Shown: positions 28,954-40,306 of the stretch, in pieces
Position numbering within the stretch: position 1 is the first letter of the stretch
Layout of the letters: each line of letters starts with the position of its first letter
From: Enterobacteriaceae bacterium B14
GTDB taxonomy: Bacteria > Pseudomonadota > Gammaproteobacteria > Enterobacterales > Enterobacteriaceae
DNA: 64,000 nucleotides
Direction of reading: 5' to 3'
Assembly: GCA_000307305.1 (NCBI GenBank)
Contig: DF158883.1
Location: 248,001-312,000, forward strand
Notes under the pieces: generated by a model
Databases searched by the model: none
What the model saw: the letters and a program-made list of their open reading frames with translations, nothing else
What the model was told of the DNA's origin: nothing
Translations under genes and position numbers: made by a program

Positions 28954-30132
28954 ATGACCAATATTATTCGCCAATTTTTGCGCCTAGAAGCTGCAGGTGG
29001 CATTTTGCTGATTATTGCAGCAGCATTTGCCATGTTGTTAGCGAATAGCTCGTTTAGCGCACTATATGAAAATTTTCTCAATATCCCAGTGGCTATTAAG
29101 TTTGCTGAGCTAGATATCAATAAGCCCCTTCTGCTGTGGATAAATGATGGCCTAATGGCAGTCTTTTTCCTCGTGATTGGCTTGGAAGTAAAGCGTGAGC
29201 TGATGGAAGGTTCTCTGGCGAGCAGAGACAAGGCGGTCTTTCCCGCGATTGCTGCATTAGGCGGTATGCTTGCCCCTGCGTTGGTCTATCTCGCCTTTAA
29301 TGGCAGCGACCCTATTGCCCGTGAAGGGTGGGCTATTCCGGCTGCAACGGATATAGCCTTTGCTTTAGGGGTAATGGCGCTATTAGGCAATCGGGTTCCT
29401 ACTAACTTGAAAGTGTTTTTGTTAGCGTTGGCAATTATTGATGACCTCGGTGTCATCGTGATTATTGCCCTATTTTATACGAGCCAGCTTTCTATCACCG
29501 CCTTATTAGTGGCTTCTGCAGCTATTGCTGCGCTGGCTTATCTAAACTGGCGTGGTGTAGGCAAAATTGCACCTTATCTGATTATTGGTGCCATATTGTG
29601 GGTTAGCGTGTTGAAATCAGGGGTTCATGCGACTTTGGCGGGCGTGATTATCGGGCTATTTATCCCATTGAGGGCCAGCAATAACCGAGAGCCTTCCAAT
29701 AAATTGGAGCACGGTCTGCACCCTTGGGTTGCTTATTTGATATTGCCACTTTTTGCATTTGCTAACGCAGGGATCTCTCTTGACGGTGTCTCCGTAGAGA
29801 AAATGACCTCTATGCTGCCGTTAGGGATAGCGATGGGGCTGATGGTGGGCAAACCATTAGGCATTTTTACTATCAGCTGGTTGGCAGTGAAAAGTGGCAT
29901 TGCCCGCCTGCCTGAGGGGATAGATTTCCGCCACATTTTTGCTGTCTCAGTGCTATGTGGCATTGGTTTTACGATGTCTATTTTCATTTCATCCCTTGCT
30001 TTTGAGAACGCAGGGGCAGATTTTGATACCTATTCCAGAATTGGCATTTTACTGGGATCAACGGTTGCTGCTGTGTTAGGTTACCTCTCACTCAGAGCTG
30101 TGTTGAAAAAACCTAATGGATCAAAAGCATAA
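28954..30132 (+). CDS. nhaA: Na+/H+ antiporter NhaA
   Basis: NhaA exports sodium in exchange for two protons, active at alkaline pH. The 392 residues (388 in E. coli) include the ion-binding aspartate pair in [15 protein letters not shown] (about 154-168), the pH-sensing N-terminal part and about 12 transmembrane helices. Its activator gene nhaR follows after 126 bp, as in E. coli. Confidence 0.96.
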   Translation: MTNIIRQFLRLEAAGGILLIIAAAFAMLLANSSFSALYENFLNIPVAIKFAELDINKPLLLWINDGLMAVFFLVIGLEVKRELMEGSLASRDKAVFPAIAALGGMLAPALVYLAFNGSDPIAREGWAIPAATDIAFALGVMALLGNRVPTNLKVFLLALAIIDDLGVIVIIALFYTSQLSITALLVASAAIAALAYLNWRGVGKIAPYLIIGAILWVSVLKSGVHATLAGVIIGLFIPLRASNNREPSNKLEHGLHPWVAYLILPLFAFANAGISLDGVSVEKMTSMLPLGIAMGLMVGKPLGIFTISWLAVKSGIARLPEGIDFRHIFAVSVLCGIGFTMSIFISSLAFENAGADFDTYSRIGILLGSTVAAVLGYLSLRAVLKKPNGSKA

Positions 30133-30166
30133 TCTGATTCAGATAACGAGTAGACAAAAGTGCAAT

Positions 30167-30193
30167 CCGGTTACAGATACGCTCTGTAACCGG
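30167..30193 (+). other. Strong hairpin between nhaA and nhaR
   Basis: An 11-bp perfect stem CCGGTTACAGA/TCTGTAACCGG with a TACGC loop. No T tract follows. It could reduce read-through or stabilise the nhaA message 3' end. Confidence 0.55.
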
Positions 30194-30258
30194 GCTAATA
30201 TAAAGATTAATCTCAGATATATCTAAGAGCTTAATCACTGAGAAGGTCGAGGGCCCGT

Positions 30259-31158
30259 ATGCGTACAACGCATCTTAATTTTAACCATTTGTACTATTTT
30301 TGGCAGGTATGCAAAGAGGGGTCTGTTGTTGGTGCTGCAGAGGCGCTTTTTCTCACTCCCCAAACGGTCACAGGGCAGATTAAAGCGTTAGAAGAGAGCT
30401 TGGATGGGAAGCTATTTAAGCGGCAAGGGCGTGGTTTGGTTCCTTCAGAATTAGGGCAACTGATTTTTCGCTACGCAGATAAGATGTTCACGCTCAGTCA
30501 GGAAATGTTGGATATTGTTAACTATCGTAAAGAAGCGAGTATTCTATTTGATGTTGGCGTTGCGGATGCGCTTTCAAAACGTTTGGTGAGCCAGGTTTTA
30601 GAAACAGCGCTGCATGATAACGAACAAATTCTCTTGCGCTGTTTTGAGTCGACCCATGAAATGCTCTTAGAACAGTTAAGCCAGCATAAACTGGATATGA
30701 TTCTATCCGATTGCCCCGTTGACTCTAGCCAACAAGAAGGGCTGTTCTCTATTAAGCTGGGTGAATGCGGCATCAGTTTCTTTTGCCGTGAGCCTGTGCC
30801 CAACCTGCCATTTCCACAGTGTTTAGAGCAACGAAAGCTTTTGATCCCCGGTCGTCGCTCTATGCTAGGGCGTAACTTGACGAATTGGCTCAATAGCCAA
30901 GCGCTTGAAGTTCAGATTTTAGGGGAGTTTGATGATGCTGCGCTAATGAAAGCATTTGGCCGTTTTCATAACGCTATTTTTGTCGCCCCAACATTGTACG
31001 CAGATGATGATACTGAGCTGGAGAACGTCGTTGAACTCGGTAAAATCGATAGCATTAAAGAGGAGTATTACGTTATTTTTGCCGAACGTATGATCCAACA
31101 CCCAGCTGTGCAGCAAGTGTGCAATAAAGATTTTTCTTCGCTTTTTAAGAGTAAGTAA
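30259..31158 (+). CDS. nhaR: LysR-family transcriptional activator NhaR
   Basis: NhaR activates nhaA (and in E. coli osmC and pgaABCD) in response to sodium. The 299 residues start with a LysR winged helix (about 7-65; [39 protein letters not shown]), followed by the effector domain. It lies downstream of nhaA with a short spacer and ends before a strong bidirectional terminator. Confidence 0.95.
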   Translation: MRTTHLNFNHLYYFWQVCKEGSVVGAAEALFLTPQTVTGQIKALEESLDGKLFKRQGRGLVPSELGQLIFRYADKMFTLSQEMLDIVNYRKEASILFDVGVADALSKRLVSQVLETALHDNEQILLRCFESTHEMLLEQLSQHKLDMILSDCPVDSSQQEGLFSIKLGECGISFFCREPVPNLPFPQCLEQRKLLIPGRRSMLGRNLTNWLNSQALEVQILGEFDDAALMKAFGRFHNAIFVAPTLYADDDTELENVVELGKIDSIKEEYYVIFAERMIQHPAVQQVCNKDFSSLFKSK

Positions 31159-31256
31159 CGTTAAGAGCAAATAGCATTAAGATTCAGTCGTGCCGTGACA
31201 CCAGAACAGACTGACATGAAAAGAGAGATAATTGCGGCGAGATTTCCGATAAATAT

Positions 31257-31284
31257 AAAAAAACCGGCTGAGGCCGGTTTTTTT
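31257..31284. terminator. Bidirectional terminator between nhaR and rpsT
   Basis: A 12-bp perfect stem, A-run then ACCGGC, loop TGAG, GCCGGT then T-run. It serves nhaR on the plus strand and rpsT on the minus strand. Confidence 0.92.
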
Positions 31285-31341
31285 ATCAAGCAGACAACGC
31301 AGAGTATAAACTACCTAGCGTTAATCTCGGCAAAGAGGAGA

Positions 31342-31608
31342 TTAGCCCTGCATTGCGTTGATTTGTGCCACAAGGTTTGACTTATGACGTGCTGCTTTGT
31401 TCTTGTGAATCAAGCCTTTGCAAGACTGACGATCCACAATCGGTTGCATTTCGTTAAACGCTTTTTGAGCAGCATCTTTATCGCCTGCTGCAATCGCCGC
31501 GTATACTTTCTTGATAAAAGTACGCATCATTGAGCGACGGCTAGCATTATGCTTACGACGCTTCTCTGACTGGACGGCGCGTTTCTTAGCTGATTTGATA
31601 TTAGCCAA
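31342..31608 (-). CDS. rpsT: 30S ribosomal protein S20
   Basis: S20 binds 16S rRNA early in small-subunit assembly. The 88 residues are highly basic ([33 protein letters not shown]). The start codon is TTG, preceded by GGAG. This rare start is conserved in E. coli rpsT and is part of its translational autoregulation. The promoter upstream is also close to that of E. coli. Confidence 0.97.
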   Translation of the reverse strand: MANIKSAKKRAVQSEKRRKHNASRRSMMRTFIKKVYAAIAAGDKDAAQKAFNEMQPIVDRQSCKGLIHKNKAARHKSNLVAQINAMQG

Positions 31609-31657
31609 GGTCCAACTCCCAAATATTAGTCTATTGAGGACATTTCAAAGGCCGAGG

Positions 31658-31686
31658 AATATGCCCTGTTAGCCTTCAATTGTCAA
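31658..31686 (-). promoter_or_regulatory. rpsT promoter
   Basis: On the minus strand a perfect TTGACA (plus 31681-31686) is 17 bp from CATATT (31658-31663), about 50 bp before the rpsT start. The surrounding bases resemble those I recall upstream of E. coli rpsT. Confidence 0.7.
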
Positions 31687-31713
31687 CGGATTTGTGCAAA
31701 TAAGCGACGTTAA

Positions 31714-31938
31714 CTAGGTAAGTTTACGACGCCATGACGGTGTTTTGATGGCGCGAATTCTAACAGCTTTATTATGATGAATACAGTCTTTCTCACGCGG
31801 TAGCAAAAATACCCAGTATTTTGTTTCAGCGCGGCTCACATCAAAATTGACAATAACAAATTCGCCTGTTGGGATAGGCTCTTGACGCATGTACCAATAA
31901 ATGGCAATTAATGACACGATATCATTTTGGTTCAGCAC
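31714..31938 (-). CDS. Small protein, possibly CaiF/GrlA-like HTH
   Basis: A 74-codon frame with ordinary codon use, starting at GTG 31938, in the otherwise empty rpsT-ribF gap. The pattern LIAIYWYMRQEPIPTGEFV then IVNFDVSRAETKYWVFLL then a basic strand VRIRAIKTPSWRRK resembles the helix-turn-helix layout of CaiF/GrlA regulators, though it is shorter. No good Shine-Dalgarno precedes the GTG. It could be a real small regulator, a decayed one, or chance. E. coli has the unrelated yaaY at this joint. Confidence 0.35.
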   Translation of the reverse strand: MLNQNDIVSLIAIYWYMRQEPIPTGEFVIVNFDVSRAETKYWVFLLPREKDCIHHNKAVRIRAIKTPSWRRKLT

Positions 31939-32099
31939 AATTAATTGTTATACCTCTGTCATTCAATCTGTGGGCACCTCTCTTTTTCGCCCTTGAAATC
32001 CGTCGGGTATGGCGCATAGTTCTAATATCTTTTATTGAGCCGTTCACAGCGTTTCTACAAAAACTGCTGTGAGCTATCCCTTATTGCTTTAATCGCTGG

Positions 32100-32128
32100 T
32101 TAACCTTCCTGTCTGTACAAGGTATAAT
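32100..32128 (+). promoter_or_regulatory. Candidate ribF promoter
   Basis: TTAACC at 32100-32105 and a perfect TATAAT at 32123-32128 are 17 bp apart, 30 bp before ribF. This promoter could drive the whole ribF-ileS-lspA-fkpB-ispH operon. Confidence 0.65.
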
Positions 32129-32157
32129 CCGGCGATATTCACTGTACTGAGCCAGCT

Positions 32158-33096
32158 ATGGAGTTGATTCGCGGCATACATAATCTTCGGGCGCGTCATC
32201 ACGGTTGTGTGTTGACTATCGGGAATTTTGATGGGGTTCATCGCGGCCACCAATCACTGTTACGGCGTTTGAAGAGTGAAGGGCAGCGCTTAGGGCTGCC
32301 AACAATGGTCATGGTTTTTGAACCGCAGCCTCTAGAGCTTTTTGCCGGAGATAAAGCACCAGCACGGCTAATGCGCTTGCGTGACAAGTGCCGATACCTT
32401 GCCCGAGAAGGCGTCGATTATTTACTCTGCGTCAAATTTAACCCTTTATTTGCATCGAATACGGCCCAATTTTTCGTTTCTGGGTTGCTGGTGGAAAAGT
32501 TGGGTGTTAAGTTTCTGATGGTGGGTGATGACTTCTGCTTTGGCGCTGGGCGTCAAGGGGACTACCGCCTGCTACAACGTTCTGGCGAAGAGTTCGGTTT
32601 TACTGTCGCTAATTCAGATAGCTTTTGTGAAAAAGGGCTACGGATTAGCAGCACAGGCATTCGCGAAGCCTTGAAAAACGACGATCTGGCATTGGCTGAG
32701 TCTTATCTCGGTCGGCCCTTTAGCATCAGTGGCAGGGTAGTGCACGGTGATAAAGTAGGCCGCACTATCGGCTTTCCCACCGCGAATGTTCCTCTTAAGC
32801 GGCGAGTCATCCCAGTTAAGGGAGTCTACGCTGTTGAGGTCATGGGGTTGGGTGATAAACCCTTGCCAGGCGTTGCCAATATAGGTACTCGCCCAACTGT
32901 TGCCGGTATTCGCCAGCAGCTTGAGGTTCATTTATTAGATGCCAATATGAACCTATATGGGCACCACATTGACGTGGTGTTACGCGCAAAATTGCGCAAT
33001 GAGCAGCGCTTTGCATCGCTCGATGAATTGAAGCAGCAAATCGCTAAAGATGTACTTGCGGCGCGAAATCTTTTTGGTTTAACGACCCAAGTTTAA
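32158..33096 (+). CDS. ribF: Bifunctional riboflavin kinase / FAD synthetase
   Basis: RibF makes FMN from riboflavin and then FAD. The 312 residues have an N-terminal adenylyltransferase (about 1-180; VLTIGNFDGVHRGHQSLL with the nucleotidyl-transfer HxGH-like site, and ISSTGIREAL) and a C-terminal flavokinase (about 185-305; GRTIGFPTANVPL, GVANIGTRPTV). It heads the operon with ileS, lspA, fkpB and ispH, as in E. coli. No FMN riboswitch is visible upstream. Confidence 0.96.
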   Translation: MELIRGIHNLRARHHGCVLTIGNFDGVHRGHQSLLRRLKSEGQRLGLPTMVMVFEPQPLELFAGDKAPARLMRLRDKCRYLAREGVDYLLCVKFNPLFASNTAQFFVSGLLVEKLGVKFLMVGDDFCFGAGRQGDYRLLQRSGEEFGFTVANSDSFCEKGLRISSTGIREALKNDDLALAESYLGRPFSISGRVVHGDKVGRTIGFPTANVPLKRRVIPVKGVYAVEVMGLGDKPLPGVANIGTRPTVAGIRQQLEVHLLDANMNLYGHHIDVVLRAKLRNEQRFASLDELKQQIAKDVLAARNLFGLTTQV

Positions 33097-33154
33097 CTTC
33101 CCTATACTCAAAGTATGACGAGTATAATATTGCCGAAACGGAACCAATAATCTA

Positions 33155-36004
33155 ATGAGTGACTATAAGAACACCCTGAACTTGCCGGAAACAGGGTTCC
33201 CGATGCGCGGCGATCTCGCCAAGCGCGAACCTGGCATGCTAACCAATTGGTATGAACAGGATCTTTATGGGGCGATTCGTGCCGCTAAAAAAGGTAAAAA
33301 AACCTTCATTCTGCACGACGGCCCTCCGTATGCGAATGGCAGCATTCATATTGGTCACTCAGTTAACAAAATCCTTAAAGACATTATTATTAAATCCAAA
33401 GGACTGTCGGGTTTTGATGCCCCTTATGTTCCGGGTTGGGATTGCCACGGCCTGCCTATCGAGCTGAAAGTAGAGCAGCAGTATGGCAAACCGGGTGAAA
33501 AACTTACGCCAGCCGAATTCCGCGCAATATGCCGTAAATATGCAGCAGAACAGATCGAAGGCCAGAAAGCTGACTTCATCCGTTTAGGCGTGCTTGGGGA
33601 TTGGTCTCATCCTTATATGACGATGGCATTCGATACAGAAGCGAACACCATCCGTGCGTTGGCAAAAATCATCGACAACGGTCACCTGCTCAAGGGTGCG
33701 AAACCGGTACATTGGTGTACCGAGTGCCGCTCTTCGTTAGCAGAAGCTGAAGTTGAATATTATGACAAAACGTCTCCGTCTATCGACGTGAGCTTCAATG
33801 CCGTTAACGTGAATAGCGTTATCGAGAAGTTTGGTGTAACAAGCGTAGAAGGCCCTGTCTCTCTGGTTATCTGGACTACCACACCTTGGACTCTTCCAGC
33901 CAACCGCGCTATCTCACTGCACCCAGAGTTTGAGTATCAACTGGTGCAAGTAGAAGGCAGATGCTTAATTCTGGCAGCAGAATTAGTTGAAAGCGTAATG
34001 GCACGTGCGGGTATCACCCATTGGCAGGTACTAGGGAGCTGCAAAGGTTCCGACCTTGAATTGCTTCGTTTTGCTCATCCACTTATGAGCTTTGATGTCC
34101 CGGTTGTATTGGGTGAGCATGTCACGCTTGATGCCGGTACGGGTGCAGTTCACACCGCCCCAGGCCATGGCCCAGACGACTATGTTATCGGTCAGAAATA
34201 TGGCTTGGAAACGGCAAACCCAGTAGGGCCGGATGGCTGCTATCTACCAGGCACCGGTTTAGGTCTTGATGGGATGCAGGTATTCAAAGCTAACGACGTC
34301 ATCGTTGAGATGCTTCGTACTAGCGGTGCTTTGCTGCACGTTGAGAAGCTGCTTCACAGCTACCCGAACTGCTGGCGTCATAAAACCCCGATTATCTTCC
34401 GTGCTACCCCTCAGTGGTTTATCAGCATGGATCAGAAAGGGCTACGTAAACAGTCTCTGTCTGAAATCGAACGTATCGAAACCGACGGTTTGGCTCAAGA
34501 TGGCCAGAGTGGCTGGACTCCAGCTTGGGGTAAAGCTCGAATCGAAAACATGGTAGCGAACCGTCCTGACTGGTGTATCTCCCGTCAGCGCACGTGGGGC
34601 GTACCTATGTCTCTATTTGTACATAAAGATACCGAAGAGCTGCACCCACGTGCCACTGAGCTAATGGAAGAAGTAGCGAAGCGCGTTGAGAAAGATGGCA
34701 TTCAAGCATGGTGGGATCTGGACCCGAAAGACATTTTAGGTGCCGATGCAGAAAACTACGTGAAAGTGCCTGATACGCTGGATGTATGGTTCGATTCAGG
34801 ATCTACGCACTATTCTGTGATTGATGCGCGCCCTGAGTTTGGTGGCCATACCCCAGATATGTACTTGGAAGGCTCAGATCAGCACCGTGGCTGGTTTATG
34901 TCATCCCTCATGATCTCTACCGCGATGAAAGGCAAAGCGCCTTACCGTCAGGTATTGACTCACGGCTTCACCGTCGATGGTCAAGGGCGCAAAATGTCCA
35001 AGTCTATCGGTAACACGGTAAGCCCACAGGACGTGATGAATAAGTTGGGTGGCGACATCCTGCGCCTTTGGGTTGCTTCTACCGATTATACCGGTGAGAT
35101 CGCGGTATCTGATGAGATCCTGAAGCGTTCTGCGGACTCTTATCGCCGCATCCGTAACACCGCGCGTTTCTTGCTGGCTAACCTGCACGGCTTCGATCCT
35201 CAGAAGCACATGGTGAAACCAGAAGACATGGTAGTTGTAGATCGCTGGGCAGTGGGCCGCGCATTAGAGGCTCAACAAGAGATCATCAAGTCTTATCACA
35301 GCTACGATTTCCACGTTGTGGTACAGCGCTTAATGCAGTTCTGTTCTGTTGAGATGGGTTCTTTCTATCTCGACATCATTAAAGATCGTCAGTACACCGC
35401 TAAAGATGACGGCATTGCCCGTCGCAGCTGCCAGACCGCGCTGTATCACATTGCAGAAGCGCTGGTACGTTGGATGGCACCAATCATGTCTTTTACTGCC
35501 GATGAGATCTGGAGCTATCTGCCGGGTGGCCGTGCGAAATTCGTCTTTACCGAAGAGTGGTACGAAGGCCTATACGGTTTAGCCAATGATGAAGTTATGA
35601 ACGATGCCTATTGGGATGAGCTGCTGCAAGTGCGCAGTGAAGTCAACAAAGTGCTCGAACAAGCGCGTAGCGATAAGCGTATCGGTGGTTCTCTCGAAGC
35701 GTCCGTTACCCTGTTTGCTGAGCCAGAGCTCGCTGCGAAACTGAACAGCCTGCAAGACGAACTCCGTTTTGTTCTACTGACGTCTGGCGCAAAAGTAGCT
35801 GCGTTTGAAGATGCAGGTGCAGATGCCCAACAAAGTGATGTGCTAAAAGGGTTAAAGATTGCTTTAGCGAAAGCCGAAGGCGAAAAATGCCCACGTTGCT
35901 GGCACTACACCACGGATGTTGGTCAAGTTGCGGAACATGCAGAGTTATGCGGTCGTTGTGTAACGAACGTGGCTGGCGATGGCGAAAAGCGAAAATTTGC
36001 CTAA
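33155..36004 (+). CDS. ileS: Isoleucyl-tRNA synthetase
   Basis: IleS charges tRNA-Ile. The 949 residues (938 in E. coli) show the class I HIGH motif in [12 protein letters not shown] (about 57-68), the editing domain (about 200-390; [25 protein letters not shown]), KMSKS in [11 protein letters not shown] (about 611-621) and a C-terminal zinc finger (CPRCWHY...CGRCVTN, about 912-940). The stop overlaps the lspA start as TAATG. Confidence 0.98.
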   Translation: MSDYKNTLNLPETGFPMRGDLAKREPGMLTNWYEQDLYGAIRAAKKGKKTFILHDGPPYANGSIHIGHSVNKILKDIIIKSKGLSGFDAPYVPGWDCHGLPIELKVEQQYGKPGEKLTPAEFRAICRKYAAEQIEGQKADFIRLGVLGDWSHPYMTMAFDTEANTIRALAKIIDNGHLLKGAKPVHWCTECRSSLAEAEVEYYDKTSPSIDVSFNAVNVNSVIEKFGVTSVEGPVSLVIWTTTPWTLPANRAISLHPEFEYQLVQVEGRCLILAAELVESVMARAGITHWQVLGSCKGSDLELLRFAHPLMSFDVPVVLGEHVTLDAGTGAVHTAPGHGPDDYVIGQKYGLETANPVGPDGCYLPGTGLGLDGMQVFKANDVIVEMLRTSGALLHVEKLLHSYPNCWRHKTPIIFRATPQWFISMDQKGLRKQSLSEIERIETDGLAQDGQSGWTPAWGKARIENMVANRPDWCISRQRTWGVPMSLFVHKDTEELHPRATELMEEVAKRVEKDGIQAWWDLDPKDILGADAENYVKVPDTLDVWFDSGSTHYSVIDARPEFGGHTPDMYLEGSDQHRGWFMSSLMISTAMKGKAPYRQVLTHGFTVDGQGRKMSKSIGNTVSPQDVMNKLGGDILRLWVASTDYTGEIAVSDEILKRSADSYRRIRNTARFLLANLHGFDPQKHMVKPEDMVVVDRWAVGRALEAQQEIIKSYHSYDFHVVVQRLMQFCSVEMGSFYLDIIKDRQYTAKDDGIARRSCQTALYHIAEALVRWMAPIMSFTADEIWSYLPGGRAKFVFTEEWYEGLYGLANDEVMNDAYWDELLQVRSEVNKVLEQARSDKRIGGSLEASVTLFAEPELAAKLNSLQDELRFVLLTSGAKVAAFEDAGADAQQSDVLKGLKIALAKAEGEKCPRCWHYTTDVGQVAEHAELCGRCVTNVAGDGEKRKFA

Positions 36005-36528
36005 TGACTAAACCTCTTGTATCTACAGGACTCCGCTGGCTTTGGCTAGCGGTTCTGGTTATTGCGGTAGACTTAGGTTCCAAGCAGTGGGTTATGTCCC
36101 ACTTCTACTTGGGAGAGTCTCTTCCGGTTATTCCATTCTTAAGTTTCACCTATGCCCATAACCCCGGCGCAGCATTCAGCTTCCTTGCTGATAGCGGCGG
36201 CTGGCAGCGCTGGTTCTTTGCTGCTATTGCTGTCCTTGTCTGCATAGCGTTGCTGGTCATGATGTACCGCACTAGCGCGAAGGCAAAACTGCTTAACATT
36301 GCTTATGCGCTGATTATTGGTGGTGCTTTGGGGAATCTTTTCGATCGTATGGTGCACGGCGTAGTGATCGATTTTCTTCACTTTCACGTCGGTGACTGGA
36401 GTTTCCCCATCTTTAATCTGGCTGATACAGCGATCTGCATCGGTGCAGCGGCCGTTATTCTCGAAGGCTTTTTAAGCCCGTCAGAGAAAAAGGGAAAAGA
36501 AAATGACGGAACAGGTGAAAAACAGTAG
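36004..36528 (+). CDS. lspA: Lipoprotein signal peptidase (signal peptidase II)
   Basis: LspA cuts signal peptides from prolipoproteins in the inner membrane. The 174 residues have four transmembrane helices and the two catalytic aspartates in [16 protein letters not shown] and [14 protein letters not shown] frame opens upstream at 35887 inside ileS, but the ATG at 36004 fits the family. The C-terminus ([17 protein letters not shown]) is about ten residues longer than in E. coli and overlaps fkpB by 26 nt. Confidence 0.96.
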   Translation: MTKPLVSTGLRWLWLAVLVIAVDLGSKQWVMSHFYLGESLPVIPFLSFTYAHNPGAAFSFLADSGGWQRWFFAAIAVLVCIALLVMMYRTSAKAKLLNIAYALIIGGALGNLFDRMVHGVVIDFLHFHVGDWSFPIFNLADTAICIGAAAVILEGFLSPSEKKGKENDGTGEKQ

Positions 36529-36982
36529 CGCAGTATTACTGCACTTCTCACTGATGCTTGAAGATGGCAGCGTGGCTGAATCCACTAAAAATAGTGGTAA
36601 GCCCGCGCTCTTTCGTTTAGGGGATAACAGCCTTTCTCCTGAACTGGAATCCCAGCTTATCGGCCTCAAGGTGGGTGACAAGCATCGTTTTACACTACAG
36701 CCGGAAGATGCTTTCGGCTCTAATAATCCTGATTTGGTGCAGTTTTTTACCCGTAAAGATTTTGCTCATACGGGTGTACCTGATCCAGGTGCTATTATTT
36801 TATTTACTGCGATGGATGGCAGTGAAATGCCGGGATTGATTCGCGAAGTCGCTTGCGATTCAATCACCGTTGATTTTAACCATCCGCTGGCGGGGCATCC
36901 GGTAACGTTTGATGTCGAAATCGTAGAGATAGACCCACAGGTGCGGGAAAGTGAGAGTAAGAATGCAGATATTGCTGGCTAA
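36503..36982 (+). CDS. fkpB: FKBP-type peptidyl-prolyl isomerase (SlpA type)
   Basis: A 159-residue cytoplasmic FKBP with an inserted-in-flap domain, acting as a proline isomerase and chaperone. It has [37 protein letters not shown] and the FKBP core [20 protein letters not shown] near the C-terminus. It overlaps lspA by 26 nt and ispH by 20 nt, so translation of the three is coupled. Confidence 0.95.
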   Translation: MTEQVKNSSAVLLHFSLMLEDGSVAESTKNSGKPALFRLGDNSLSPELESQLIGLKVGDKHRFTLQPEDAFGSNNPDLVQFFTRKDFAHTGVPDPGAIILFTAMDGSEMPGLIREVACDSITVDFNHPLAGHPVTFDVEIVEIDPQVRESESKNADIAG

Positions 36983-37907
36983 TCCGAGAGGATTTTGCGC
37001 AGGCGTTGACCGTGCGATCAGCATCGTAGAGCGTGCACTAGAGATGTACGGTGCCCCGATTTACGTCCGCCATGAAGTGGTTCATAACCGCTATGTTGTC
37101 GACAAACTGCGCGAAAGCGGTGCCATTTTTATTGAAGAGTTAAACGAAGTTCCCGACGGTTCTATCCTTATCTTCTCTGCTCATGGCGTTTCTCAAGCCG
37201 TGCGCTCTGAGGCGAAATCGCGTGATTTAACAGTCTTTGATGCGACCTGCCCACTAGTGACCAAAGTACATATGGAAGTTGCCAGAGCGAGCCGTAAAGG
37301 GCGTGAAGCGATTCTAATCGGTCATGCAGGCCACCCAGAAGTAGAAGGTACAATGGGGCAGTACAGCAATCCTGAAGGGGGAATGTACCTTGTCGAATCG
37401 CCGAGAGATGTCTGGGCGTTAAACGTCAAAGATGAAAACAATCTTTGCTTTATGACCCAAACAACACTTTCCGTTGATGATACCTCTGAAGTGATCGATG
37501 CATTGCGCGAGCGTTTCCCTAATATAATTGGCCCGCGTAAAGATGATATCTGCTACGCGACCACCAATAGACAAGAAGCTGTGCGCAATCTCTCGGCTGA
37601 CAGCGATGTCGTCCTTGTTGTGGGCTCGAAGAACTCGTCTAACTCCAATCGTTTGGCTGAACTGGCCCACAGAGCGGGGAAATCGGCCTATCTGATTGAC
37701 AGTGCCGATGATATTCAAGAGTCATGGCTAAAAGGTGCCACATCAATTGGTGTAACGGCTGGGGCATCAGCACCAGAGGTTCTAGTAAAAGCAGTTATTG
37801 TTCGGCTAGAAGGCTTAGGTGGAATGAATATTATTGAAATGAGCGGGCGAGAAGAGAACATCGTGTTCGAAGTACCGAAAGAACTCCGCATTAAAATGGT
37901 TGACTGA
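36963..37907 (+). CDS. ispH: 4-hydroxy-3-methylbut-2-enyl diphosphate reductase
   Basis: IspH makes IPP and DMAPP in the last step of the MEP isoprenoid pathway, using a [4Fe-4S] cluster. The 314 residues carry the three cluster cysteines in [13 protein letters not shown] (Cys12), [11 protein letters not shown] (Cys96) and [11 protein letters not shown] (Cys197). The glutamate-bearing [11 protein letters not shown] is also present. An upstream GTG (36951) opens the frame, but ATG 36963 matches [11 protein letters not shown]. It ends the operon at a strong terminator. Confidence 0.97.
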   Translation: MQILLANPRGFCAGVDRAISIVERALEMYGAPIYVRHEVVHNRYVVDKLRESGAIFIEELNEVPDGSILIFSAHGVSQAVRSEAKSRDLTVFDATCPLVTKVHMEVARASRKGREAILIGHAGHPEVEGTMGQYSNPEGGMYLVESPRDVWALNVKDENNLCFMTQTTLSVDDTSEVIDALRERFPNIIGPRKDDICYATTNRQEAVRNLSADSDVVLVVGSKNSSNSNRLAELAHRAGKSAYLIDSADDIQESWLKGATSIGVTAGASAPEVLVKAVIVRLEGLGGMNIIEMSGREENIVFEVPKELRIKMVD

Positions 37908-37958
37908 GAACCAAGAGAGAACATTTCTTCTCTGGTGGTGCATCCCTTTTCTATCAAT

Positions 37959-37993
37959 AAACAAAACGCCCACAACAGTGGGCGTTTTGTTTT
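37959..37993. terminator. Terminator of the ribF-ispH operon
   Basis: A 15-bp perfect stem AAACAAAACGCCCAC/GTGGGCGTTTTGTTT with an AACA loop, ending in T-rich sequence. It can act in both directions. Confidence 0.92.
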
Positions 37994-38031
37994 ATCACTG
38001 CGAAGAATTTCAGCCTATCCCTCTGCCATTT

Positions 38032-38446
38032 TCACTTTTCATCTTCCGTTTTTAACCCGTTCTGTACCGCATCTACAATCATCTCATAACCCGTACAGTG
38101 GAATAAATTACCCGCAAGCTCTCTACGGATCTGCTCGTCATGACCAGCCCCGGAATCTGCTGCACCTTGGAAAGTTTCCCGTTTTTCACTTCACCTTCTG
38201 CTGTTCTTATCTGTTTGCCATTGGCCCAGACGGATAGGTAAATGCAGGAGTCAGTGGGCACACCATCAAGCAGGATGGTACAGGCTCTGTACTAACCCAC
38301 GGCACAGCCTTGCTTCACGCGAGTGCTACAGTGGTTGCGTAGCAACTCCACTAACGAGGTGCTGGGTAAGACGCTAAATTGATAAGGGTGCTCATTAATT
38401 GTGCATCGGATAGCGATGGCTGGCGGAGCCATACGGTTTCATTCAT
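38032..38446 (-). pseudogene. xdhC: Decayed xdhC-type [2Fe-2S] subunit of a xanthine dehydrogenase
   Basis: On the minus strand, pieces of a molybdenum-hydroxylase iron-sulfur subunit can be read in order but in changing frames. An INEHPYQF...LVELLR segment is followed by KQGCAVG[34 protein letters not shown], with a premature stop where the second cluster cysteine region should continue. Then comes GKLSKVQQ, an internal deletion removing the CGFC segment, and finally [21 protein letters not shown] ending at 38032. These match the N-terminal ferredoxin and C-terminal [2Fe-2S] domains of E. coli XdhC. Stop, frameshifts and deletion mean no function. The rest of the xdh operon is absent here; in E. 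coli rihC sits at this joint. Confidence 0.85.
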
Positions 38447-39834
<1,388 letters not shown>

Positions 39835-39929
39835 TCATTGCGGCTGATTGAGTTTGCGCTATTTAATAATATCCTCTGCGATATGATGATATCGGCATGA
39901 GGTGTTTTCTCTTTCTACTTAATGCATGA

Positions 39930-39975
39930 AAATATCCGCTTTGATTGATTTTTCATATAAGACGGATATTTTTAT
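39930..39975 (+). terminator. Possible dapB terminator
   Basis: A 9-bp stem AAATATCCG/CGGATATTT around a 24-nt loop is followed by TTTATATG. The loop is long, so confidence is modest. Confidence 0.4.
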
Positions 39976-40241
39976 ATGTTATCCATGCTAAAATTGATTG
40001 TGTTTCAATCATTGTCTGTTTTTTGATCATTTTTACTTCTTTTTTTTGATTGAATTCTCTTATTCACTCTCCGCAACCGATTTCTATTCGACTTAGGTCT
40101 CCTTTTTAGCGCTAAAACTCCTTGATAAGCGCGATCGCAGCAAAATAATAGGAAAAAATGAGACTTTGGCTGGACAGAGATCAGATCGATCATTAGAATG
40201 CGCCCAATTTGCCAAAATTTCCCTTTTTAGGGATTTTTACA

Positions 40242-40271
40242 TTGATTTAACGCTTTCACGTGAATTAATAT
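40242..40271 (+). promoter_or_regulatory. carAB downstream (arginine-regulated) promoter P2
   Basis: TTGATT at 40242-40247 and TAATAT at 40266-40271, spaced 18 bp, with the -10 lying inside the first ARG box. The layout is that of E. coli carAB P2. An upstream pyrimidine-regulated promoter should lie within 39976-40240 but I cannot place it. Confidence 0.65.
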
Positions 40272-40297
40272 GCAAATAGATTGATTATTTATTCTTG
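40259..40297 (+). promoter_or_regulatory. Pair of ArgR operator boxes (ARG boxes)
   Basis: CGTGAATTAATATGCAAA (40259-40276) and ATTGATTATTTATTCTTG (40280-40297) both fit the 18-bp ARG consensus TNTGAATWWWWATTCANW with few mismatches. The 3-bp spacing is the standard one. ArgR with arginine bound here would repress P2. Confidence 0.82.
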
Positions 40298-40306
40298 GAG
40301 GGTGTT

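Noticed and set aside
31195-31380. 61-codon plus-strand frame spanning the nhaR/rpsT terminator
   Set aside because: It runs through a strong bidirectional terminator and antisense to rpsT.
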